Positions 33,897-45,800 of a stretch of DNA of 64,000 nt are shown here, in pieces. The stretch is taken from the NCBI RefSeq assembly GCF_964199755.1, contig NC_133907.1:6577001-6641000 (forward strand), given 5' to 3'. This stretch comes from Larus michahellis. Lineage: Eukaryota > Chordata > Aves > Charadriiformes > Laridae. How positions within the stretch are numbered: position 1 is the stretch's first letter; the number at the start of each line of letters is the position of its first letter. Position numbers and translations under genes: made by a program. Below the pieces are notes generated by a model. That model made no database searches and had not been told where the DNA came from. It was given only the letters and a program-made list of their open reading frames with translations.

Positions 33897-36800
33897 CTTA
33901 AAAAAAAAAAAAAAAAACAAAACAAATTAATGTGCAATGCTGTAACAGCCTGATCCAGGGTTATCTAAATAAGAATTACACTTGTTGGATGTGCATGAGA
34001 ACCATTAAATGCAAAATCCCTGTCACTGTGTTGATTCATTTTACTGTACATTCATGTGTTCTCTAGTGTGTACCTCACAGTAACACAAACAATGTGTAAG
34101 GTGAGTATAAACGGGAAGGACAAGGTACACAATACCTTTTCTTCCTTTCTAACCATTTCACACAATATATGCCCAAAATGGGATATATGCTTTAAAAGCT
34201 ATGGGTGAGATCAGAAGACTAGTACTGAGCAAGTAACTGTTGGAAGCATTCCCCTCCTTGTACAGACGTAATATATTGTGTAATATTTAGGAAAGCAGTA
34301 AAATCCCCTGTACAGCATACGATCATCAGATGACTAATGGCAGGAAAGCTTAAAAAGCTGCTGGTTCTGGCCTGTGAGCCGCTGAGGCCCACTGATTCAG
34401 AGACAGCGGGCATGGGCTGTCTCACTCCTGCCGCCTTCTAGGGCTGCAAAACCTTACTGGTTCTGCTGTACTAAGAGTTTGCCATCATAAAGAAAAACAG
34501 GATTGCAGAGAATAGGATTTGTCCTGTGGGAAGTAAGAAATAGAAAACAAGAGGTTTATACATACTTCTTTTTTCCACATTGGCTGACAAGCGATGTAAG
34601 GTCTCTTTTGTATACTTGCTAACTTATTTTGATCTTGCTTTGTAAATGGAATCAGGACATCTTTGCGTATATTTAATCTGAAAAGAAAATAAAGTTGTTA
34701 CATTTTCTCATATACTTAATTTTTATTCCAACTTTATATTTATTCCAACTTATTTCTTTATATTTAAAGCCAAAATAATATGTGAAAAGAATAATGGATT
34801 TAAACATCAGTTTGCGCGTTAAGTCAGATTGCATTTCCTGTCTATAAAACAGAAGAATACTTCTGTTTCTCTTGGGGAAACAACTAACCTCTCAAGATCA
34901 GATGGAAGGAGACCAAGCCACTTTATAGACGGAACGGTGAGATGATGGGCCTCAAAAGACATTGACTAAAATAAGAAAGGTCAACTATAACATTCAGTGA
35001 CTTTTAAATTATTTGAGATATATGCCTTCCGAGGTCATGGTCAGATTTTATTACAAAGATAGTTAGGTATTTTCACTATCAGAATGGTATAAGGATAAAA
35101 TAGCGCAACTGAAGCTTACCATGTCCCCTTGCCAGAAACCGTTCTTTCGCTAAGACCTGCACCCTTCAGCCTATGACAGATTCTAGAATAGTCCAGTTTA
35201 GGCTGGTCTAGATCTGAATAGTTTTGTTTGGGTTTTGGTGGTTTTTTTGTTTGTTTTTTTTTTGTTTGTTTGTTGTTTTTTTTTTATAGTCAATATGAGT
35301 CTGATTGCCAAAACCAAAAAAGCAATTAAGCCAGGAGGAGCAATGACAATCAAATCTGGAAATTTCTAATATTTTCTGCTGGAAAGTACCACGTCATACA
35401 AAAATATCCTAAACAAAGATTCATCTGGTGCAGTATCATGGCTACAGTAAATATCTTAGGGAAGAGTGAAAAAACAAATAAGCAATTAATGATACTTCTC
35501 AGAATACTCCCCCTGCTCCCAACGGTTTGTGACTCCAACTTTCTGAGCCAGAAGTGGTGGTGGTGTAATACTTGATTTTGTCGGGTTGCTTTTAGAATCC
35601 ATGAAAACTTTTGTCATCTACAGCACCCTACAGCAAAGTATCACAGTTAAATTACATGTATAAAGGAATACTTCCATTTTCTGTAACGAACTTGACATAT
35701 TCTAGTTTCATTTGATACACCTGTTCCTCCGTAATTGAAAAAAATCAACTTTTAAAGGAGCCTGACAATTTAATTTACTCCTGGAAAATGGTGTTTTACA
35801 AAGTTTACACACCTTTGTAGGAGAGCTGAAAGTGTGACAGCTCACCTGAAAACTTGGGAGTTCTGTTGAACTCTGACATCATCAATGTCTGACAGTTTTC
35901 TGAAGTTCTTTTTTTTTTTTTTACTTTGGATGTTCTTTCTCCATTGCTGTACTGAACAGTTCACTGATCTGCTCCTGCCCTCTGCCTCCACCTGCCTGCC
36001 TGCCTGCCTTCCATATTGTCTTCCTGTACATCTTTTAGCAGTGTAATACAACAATACCTCCTTGTTCCCTTTGCCTCTTTTTCCATAATGTTCCACACTA
36101 ACACATGTATCCACAAGTGAATTCTCACCCCAAAACAAAATCTTTACCAACATAACATCATTTTGTGGAGAGTCACCCATGTCACAAGTTATGTCCTCCT
36201 CCTCCCAAGGCCTCCAGCCTTCATTTCTCTTCTAAGGCAGAAACAAAACAAAATGGAGAAACTTTTCTATTTGGACTGAAGGCTGCCTGTGCAGCAGAGA
36301 AGAACTGTAATATAGTTAAATGAAACACGTCTCATTGTTATCCAGTTTCTTTTTGTTGCAGGAAGAAGCCATTTCTGCAGATACACGAGGCCTAAAAACT
36401 GTGTCTTTGTGTGGAAACAAAATGATAAAAGGCAGTAACCATTCTAACAAAGGTGTCCCAGCCGAAACCACGACAAATGGCTGTAATGTTTCATACATCT
36501 CAGCTTCAAGGCTGGGCTACAAAACAATATATTTGAAGCAAAAAAATTGTACTTACCACAGATCCGTATTTGTAGATGCACATTATTTCTACACCTAGGT
36601 TGCAGAATACCAAATGTCAAGTGTCTGCTTATCTGCACACTGGTCATGTTTAAGAAGACTCCATTAAGAATTTTATTTTATGGCATAACAGTTACATCTT
36701 CATGATTAATGAGGTTCTTTATGGTTTACAATTATTTTTAGGGTATGTCAAAATAGTCAGAATTTGAGCATAACATGTCACCTTTACATAAATGTTTCAC

Positions 36801-39800
36801 GCTGTCTGTACATAGTCATTTCAAAACCAAAGATAATCAGCTCTTTAGCCTGCGTAGTCCATATCTCTTAATACTACTGCTTTAAGCAGCTGCTTCTCAT
36901 TTTGCAGTGATCTCCCTGATTTCAGGTGGTATCAGTGTATAGATACAAGAGATTTTCTGCATTTTGCATATGTGAATTCAGATTCTGAATTCAAACAAAG
37001 GCATACACGCTCACATCCACAGAATCCCTCAGGAAATGAGGGAAATTTCAGACCTGCTTCTGATGTAATGGAATAGCACATCCAGAATGTGATGGATTCG
37101 TTTTAGGATTGACTTTATTCCTACTGGCATCAGACTCGTAGTTTCTAGCTTTCACTACTGTAAACTATTGGCATGAGTGTCGAATTATTAATGTAAGTGT
37201 ATGTGAACTACTTTAAAACCAATACAAGCCTCACTTTGCTCAAACATACTATTTTCTTGATGTCTGTCTGGCCTAAGGTTCATAATGTAGTTAAAAATTT
37301 TGCTTTATACCAAACTGAGCAACGTTTGCAAAAGTTCCTGTTATTTTCTTTTATTTTACAAAAGGAATAGCATGGCCAAAAGCTGGAATTCTTGTCAGAG
37401 CAACATTTTCAATGGTATTTAGCTCGGTAAAGATACAGCTAGGACCTCCTAAGACTTTCAGAAGTGGTCAAGTGCCTAACTTCCATTAAAATCAGTGGAA
37501 TCATGCAACGGATCATAAAATTCCATTATCCTTATACCTCACAGGTATTTTCAAAATCTAGCTCTATTCTGAGCCACGAATTCTATAAAGTTTTTTTCCT
37601 TTTTAGGTACAAGGTAAGATTCTTATTAATACCTCAAAGCACAATAAATTCTCACAGAGGGTAAGGGTATATTCAATGGGGATGTAAAGCCAGTACTGAT
37701 GTTTCATTTAAAGTCCCTCTGTACGCCTAGATATATTTTGCATAAAGCAGGAACCTTCTGATTGTGTTGAATCTGTATGCTCTGAGTACCTTCCCATAAA
37801 AGTGAGAAAAAACATTCTAAATACATTTTGTTTTCCTTTTGTCATTGAACCTCTACAGATTTACCGTGTGGATCTGCATCCATAAGGGTGAAAATGGGAA
37901 TTTGAAAAGTATCCCACAGCTTTCTGACCAAAAGTCGTGTATTAAGATCTGGTACGCCTCTTCCCTAAGGAAAGAAAACAAAAGCAGACAGTTTTAAAAT
38001 AATTAAAATAGCATCTGGCTACATATGTGTTTACATTTGTCATTTGAAAGCAAGCAAACAAACAAAATGCTGGCAGAAATACTTTTCCAGCAGCTATTTT
38101 GCAGGGAAAGTTGTATGCTCCTATTTTGGCTCTGTGAGGAGGGAAAGAGGAGCGGGCTGGGGAGAAGCACAGCAGATGTCCTGGGTTACAGGCACTATAG
38201 AAGTATCATACATTCCTCTATTTAAGGCATTAATATGTAAGGTCTGGGAGTTGATGTATAGATGTACCCTGGTATCTGTATAAGCTGGTCTAAGGCGGCC
38301 ACTGTTTTCTTTTTAAAAATGTTTATGGAACTAATGAAACACTATAAAACAAGTTGTTGCTATGACTAACTATAACTGGACAGCATGCAGCATAGTATAA
38401 ATGCTTATCTCTCTTAGGTATGGGGATATGTTTTTTCCTCATTGTGAGCCAAATTTGTCCCAGAACACATAGGTATGCATATTCCATTTACACATTCCTA
38501 TTAATTCTCCAGGCTCCATAGCTCTTTCAGTACAATCCAAAATCAACCAATTCTATTTCATTTGGGTTTGCTAAACCGAGGATCCTGAAGGACAAAAGGT
38601 TACTCAACAGTTAACATTTCTGAGACTGAGTGGGGCAGCTACTTTGCAGCAGCACGTGAAGTTGATAAGCTACCAAGCTCTAAGGAGATGTTTGGAGGAA
38701 ATAAGTCTTTAGAATGTGTATTTTGTATTTCTAGGAGGATAATAAAATTTAAAAAAATATTGTTAGATATGTTTCATATTAATTTTATTATGATCTTTTG
38801 ACCAAGTTTGAGCACCACTACAATGCTAAAGTATTATTTAAATTCTCTACGTCTAGCTACACAATATGAAATGTAAGATGCATACCGTAATCATTATACA
38901 TGGGGACAGTTTATTGCAGAAGTCATCATCCAGGAGTCTCTGAAAAGTTGCATCTTTTTCTACAATTAACATAAATTTGGCATGTGAGATTAAATCTTTT
39001 CTGTTAAGGCTAGCTGCATGTAAAATGACCCATCACACCAATCAATTAAAACTAAATGCTCTAAAATATCTGTTCTGGAGCCAAAAGCAGTGTTCATGAC
39101 TCAATTTCAGAGCCAACAAGCAAAGAAAAAATTACCAGAACATTGTTTAACTTGGAATATTCTTTGGTTTTGCTTTATTTTTTCAGTCTACAATGAGAGT
39201 TCTTGCTCAAAGGATACTTTTAATTCCTTGAACATTAGATGGCACAGTGACTGCCTAAAACAACAAAAATGAGATTAATCATTTTAAATAGAGAAAATGA
39301 TATATTTTAAAATAACAACATTAGGTAATGAAGGACACAATTACATCCTGAAAAAAACATTCATCTTCTATATACAAGATCAATCTTGACATTTTCATCT
39401 CTTTATAAGCATATTCAACCATTCATATCCTGCTCTATTGTATGGTTGTGTAGGAGTCCTCCTGTTATAACAAGATGCTTTTCAAAAGTATTTGTGCTAC
39501 TGTCATGGAAGATTGTTCATCATATGGGCGTTACAGAGATAACAATGTCCTGATTAATTATTTATCTGTCTTAGCCAGAAAAAAGTGTCAGCTTGGTGTG
39601 AAGTTTGCAAATTTAATATAGGCTTAAAACACTTCAGTATTCTTCTTGGAAGACCACTAAATCCTTTCTTTTATTAACGTGTAACCTGATTTTATAACTA
39701 TTTTGGAGCAGCATTTCTAAGACATAGTCATGTTTACTTTACATCTCATATTAGGATTGGCTCAATCTGGCAAGCATATGGATGAGAAAACAGGAACTGG

Positions 39801-42800
39801 AGGAAGAACTTGGCAAAAGAGTACGTATATTTTGAAGTGTGTGGTCTGTTTTTACTTCTGACTGCTAAATCACCTCCGGTGCCAGGGTGGAACAACTCAA
39901 CAAATAAAAATATGAAGAGCCGTAGAAGAGCATTAACAACAGGGGTCTTTATGCTCTGCCTCAAAACAAAGTATAGTAGACAGCTAAGGTTATCATTCCA
40001 TTTTGAAATTACCGACTTAAGCTCACAATGAACACATTTTCCAGGAAATCATGACAACAGTCAGCAAGTCTGAGTTCTGTTCCTGCTTTCATATTCTACA
40101 CAACTATAGCAAATCTTTTAGGACCAGATTAGTTGAATCTCATCTTTTCAAACCACCTTTGGCTCTTCACTCTCACGAAACCATGGTTATAAACTACTCT
40201 TTAGCTCAGTGCCACCTTTGATAAAATTAGTTGACAATACAAGCCCTTCTAATGTCTGTAATTCCTGTATAAGTGATAATCCTAAAACTAAACAGCCTGA
40301 TATTACAGTGATGGGCAAATGAAGATAATATCAACTCTTATGCTGATGAAGTATCATCATTAAACTTCTGTAAATGAGAACATAATTTGGGTCCAGGAAG
40401 AGGCATCTTTCTCTAATTTTAGAGGCTCTGTTCAGTCTCTCATCTGTGCTATTGGTACTAGAGAAGCCTGCCCATTGTGGTAAAAGCAGCTCATTGAGGA
40501 CCATATGAGTCTGTTAATTCAGGCTGTAAGACTTGTTTCCTTGCTCTGCCAGAAATCAATCTATTGTGACAGAAACAAAGGATATTCAGAGTGCTCAGGA
40601 ATTTTGATTCAGAGCACTTACTTGACAGAACATTGTAATATAAAGCCTAAGATACACAATATATACGCCTTCCTCTGCACGGCTCCTGTGGTAGAAGGGA
40701 GTGCTAAAAACCATATCCAAAAGATATATTCCTGGCGAGCTTCAGAATTGCACTACAATTCAGCAATACTTTTTATCTTTCTTTTTTCACGCAGGTTGTA
40801 ATGTCTCAAATTGCCACAAGCACAGGTCTGTATAATAAATGTATATAGTAATCTGAGCTACGAAGAGTGCTGGATATCATGCAAAGGTAGATGCTATGAA
40901 TTATCATTATTGTTTTATAATACATACTGTTGCACCGCAGGTACAATTCACTTTTGTACCATCTTCCTCAGTGTAACTTAAATTGCCAGCAACAAAACCT
41001 TTAGTTGTAGACAGCTGAAAAAACCAGTAAGATGTATACAGTAAATTGGAAGTTACATGCTGTTACGTTACTGTATTCCACAGGCAAACCAAGAAACCTC
41101 TGAAAAGAATTCTGACCAGTAATAAGCAGTTATCAACTGCCATCGACCTTTTAAATGCTAAGCAATATTATTGCCATCATGGATATAAAGGCATACTTAC
41201 AATAAATTATGTTATCAACTGCATTTATAGATACAAAGGAATTCTTGTAAGGCATGAGATACAAGTAAATCTGAAAGGTTGGTACATCTCTGACTTACTT
41301 CAAATTTTCATTTAACCCCCAAGTAAGCAAATTATTTGAGTATGAATTGCTAAACAGATCTCTCGCACTCTGAAGTTTAAGCTTTGCCTTCAGTAAGTAA
41401 TAGCAAAAGGCCTTGTGGTTTTGCTGGCAGTTTGCCCCAAACTCTTTGGAGCAAGCAAACTCTATGAATTTTCTCTGAAGACAGAAACCTTTCAAGTGCT
41501 ATGATAAACCATAATTAGGTTTCATTTGCACAAATGATGCTTTTTATTTTAACTACGTATTTCCTCTTTATAACTTTTCTTTGTATTTCAGCTTTCAGTT
41601 AAATCTATATGATTTGGAAATAATGATAAAAACATTCATAATACGCCACTTACTATATGTAGACTTCTCCGAGGTATCTTAAGCATGCAAGAAATGTCAT
41701 TGATTATATTGTCCACAACACTTTGGCTACCAAACAGTAGTGTATCTGAATAATATATGTCTCTATCAAGACAAAATATTGTATTTGTCATTATAATACT
41801 GAAACAGCTGTAGGCTCATGAGAGTTTTATAGAGGACATGGATAATCAAATCAACCTAAAGCATTTTACATACAGGAATCCATTATCCTACAGGTTTGCA
41901 TCCTACAGGCTGTTTTTCACAATAGCATTCTTAAAATACAACTTTATTTGAAATTACAGAAATGTAGTATGTTACCTTTTAGTTGCATAAGTATTGGTCT
42001 GCACCATCTTATAGATCATAGATAATATTTTGAGCATCAGAGCTGAAAAGATACATTTTACAAAACATTTTATCCATTTTCAGAAATGCATATACAATAA
42101 TTTGTCTTTATATTGACACATATTTGTGTCTCATCACATAAAACGTTGAAACATATATTTTAACATGCTATGAAAATACAGAGAGGCTATACTAATCAAT
42201 AGACTCAATAATTTCTAGCATAATTAGGAAAAATATGATGGAGTTAAGCGAGGGAATGTATGCCCTGCTGTCCAGGCCAAGAAATTAAATGACTGAGTTA
42301 GAATAAGAAATCAGCATATTGTCCATATTCCAAGATTCGTTTACTAGCTAGCTTTTTGAAGAAGGGTGATGTTTCTGCATTAAGACTTTTTGAAAATACC
42401 TTCAGCGGATATTTATTCAGAGAGGGTAGAAAGAAACTGTAAGAACGCTGTATTAATTTCACTGTCACTCACTACAATTTAGTGGAGAAAAGCTGAAGGG
42501 CTGGTCATAACATCAGGTTATATTACCCATAGACTTCTAAATCACAATGCCTATTTTTTTTATGTTTTTGTTTGTTTGTGTTTGGATTTTTACACAGTTT
42601 TGAACTAAAATACAAGAATTCTGCTTTTGGACTTACCAAATTTTGGTGCTGATCTAGGACAGTCACTTCTTATTTGTTTTGTAGTACAATGTGGTATCAT
42701 CTGTAGACCTACAGAATCTCTAAATCTGATACATTTCAAACAAATACAATAAAACTGTAAACTTATTGAGTATATGTAAATTGTTCTCTGCAAGGTAATT

Positions 42801-45800
42801 CAGACTCAGACCCCTTTCCTATAAGCAAATTCACTAGTGCTATTTTCAGACTCAGTACAGAAACCATCATTTTGGGTGGAGTTGGAGTGGCGCAAAGGAA
42901 AAAGGCAGGCAGGAGTCACCATCTGCCAAAATGACCCATTCAAAACATTACTGAACTGCCCCCCCCCCCATCTGATCACTGGCTTCAAAACATGAAAGAG
43001 TTTTTCAAGGAGATACTTCAAGACTGAATTTAAGCCTAAAATGCAGAAGTTTCCAGATAAAAATAGAGAAAAGAAAAATATGTTATACATACTTATAACT
43101 GTTAATATATCAGCATCAATATTCTAGCATGAAAACAAAGGGAGAAATGACAGGAAAAAATGTGAATCATTATTAGAATGCAAATCAAGTCTGACTGACT
43201 TTCTGACCTAGAATGTATGAAAAAGTGTTACTATTTTATATTACAATAATAATACCTAATTTATTCCCTTAAATTATTATCAGAATAACTCAACCATATT
43301 CCATTATTAACCTTTGGAAACAAAAGTGCAGTCCATCCTCATCTCTAAATAGTTGTTTAATCTAAACGAAGTTCTCCATTTTGTGCTTCACTGTTTCATG
43401 TCTGAACGTGCACATTTCAGCAAGAGAATCAGTTATTTTCTTAATGACACTTCATTATTTTACTTAAAATTATTTTAGTGCCTTATGATATGACAGTCCT
43501 GTCTTTAAAGCATTCTTTTTAATTTCAAAGTTTTGTAGGTACTTTTTAAAAGTATTGGTGGTAAAACGGCCATAATTTTATTTAAACTCACATAATGTTT
43601 CTGAATTTCTTTCTTTGTCAAAGGTTTTGCTCCATGCATCCTTTGGGTGGCAGAACACACCACGATGCACATATGTAAAGTGACAGCAATAACAAACAGC
43701 AGGAGAGCATCTGCCTGACAGCTTTAAAGTAACTTTCTTGCCTTTCTGCTACAACATTTAAAAGTTATTTGTGCTTTTCACTTGCATGCTCCCTGCATTG
43801 TAACTGTACAAAACAGGGAGAAAAACAGTAATCAAAGCTTTGCTGGATTGCTGTCTCAGGTTAAATAAAGAACGCCCCTTTCAGAAAACAGTGTGCTGAA
43901 AGACCTGAGCAATGCGGATCCCACAGATATTTCATAAAGGCAACTGCAAACTGGCAATAGATTGATAGATCGGACATGCAGCAAGTCTTCCTAGGCTTGC
44001 ATTTACCCCAGCAGAGCAGTTTTCTATAATTTTTTTTCTTTTTTTTTTGTTCTGGAAAGATACAGGTGGACAATGGAAACTGATTGCGCTGCTTTAGGCC
44101 TGACATTCTCACTGATTGACATCATTCTTTGGTAAATACCTCTCTGGGCATCTACAAATGTTTACAAGGAACATTTCAAACATGAAATCATTCTCTCGTT
44201 CTACTAGTTCCTGCCCAGCAGATTCCAGCTGTGCAGATTAGGTATGAAAAGGCTGCCTAAAAAAGAAAGAAAAATGCCCCACCGACTGTATTTTCTTCCA
44301 TTCATATTATATTTTGGAATTCTGGTTTTATTTTTATTTGTCTATTTAATTTTATTTTAATCTTAAACTCCTGTATTAAAGTGGGATATAGGTCACTATT
44401 CAATGGGAAATGCATATCTAAGATTACATTTCTCCACCATAAATAATGGTTCGGGTTTTTTTTAAATGTGATTGATGTGTCTTATTTTTAACATACTGTG
44501 ACGTTAACTTGTTTTAATTTGAACGTTTTTCCCCCTATATGTTCTGATGGCAAATAACATTTCACATTTGTTTTTCTAGCCTGGAATGCCATTTCCCCAC
44601 AGACTGCCAAAAATTGCAAAACTTTGTTACAGTATTTTAATTTTACAGACATCTGAGTGAAACATTTTTGTCAAACTATCAAGACACAAACCATTAAATT
44701 CCCTGGAACATACAAGCCTTTCAGTTGACTGATTACCTTCAGGCCCCTCAGGTTTTCTGATTGACAGAAATTTAATTTTTCTCTTTAAATGAGTATTCCA
44801 CCAAAGTGTTACGTGTGGAAGGTTTGCTATGCTTTCTCAGCCTCAAATGTTTGTAATGTATCCACTTACAAGCACCTCCACAATCTTATCAATCTAAATA
44901 TCCTCTCACCCACTGACGTCCAAAGATATTACAGGGCAAGAAATAGATTTGCATCTTCCTTTATCATTTTGCTTTTGTATTATAGAAAGCAATTAATCTC
45001 TTGGTTTCAGGGATTTTCAATTTAAATGAGCTCGTTGGAAAAATACCGTTGCACAAGCAACTTCTGCAAATCACAAAGTATGTTATAAAGGAGGACAGGT
45101 TGCTTTTTCTCTGATCCTCTCTAGATAACCTGGCATAAGATCTGGAATTTAGATAACATATTGGAAGCTTGGTTTGCTTTATTTGGCTGGTAATGAGCTT
45201 AGAACACATCAAGGAGGTAAGAAATACAACAGGAAGAGGTGAGATGCATCTTCTCTGAAGAACAAAAAGGTATGTTTATCACTATCATTTTAAGAAATAA
45301 GATACCATGAGGAAAAGCAGAGAAAAATGAAGCACAGAAAGGGCTTTGGAGGATAAAATTGCTCATAATTGTTTCCAGCCTAAAACAGATTATTTCACTC
45401 TAATGAGACTTATCATTTCTGGTTTCTACCGCTTCCAGAAAACATTTATAGGACATCCTTCTCCTTTCTAACCCCTATTTACAGTAGTTTTACATTCCCC
45501 TTTATGCTATGGTCTGCTCTTACTTAATACATGATGCCAGTTCATGCAGAGTGTTTACTAAGCATTACTTCTTATTTGTCCACTACTTCTTAAGAAGTCA
45601 AATTATTTATTGATTCTAATACTTATAGAACTATGTATGATTAACTTTTCTGGAAATTAGATAATCAAATTTATATTCATGGCATTTATATTAATATAAG
45701 GCAGGACTTTACAATATATAATACTTACTCTATGTTCCTCCAGCCTGATCTGTTAGCCAGTGTGAGAACAGGTGCTTTTTTTTGAGCCAAGCTTTTAAAT

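Larger units (their letters stand above)
33897..45728 (-). other. SPO11: SPO11 introns 2-12
   Basis: Introns at 33897-34565, 34678-34888, 34966-36556, 36595-37864, 37965-38885, 38996-39217, 39255-40927, 41015-41653, 41763-41975, 42043-42636 and 42726-45728. AT-rich with short T or A runs: a long T/TTTG tract at about 35222-35285, a TGCC microsatellite at 35991-36009, a C10 run near 42961 and T runs near 44030-44048. No transposon was recognised in them. Confidence 0.85.
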
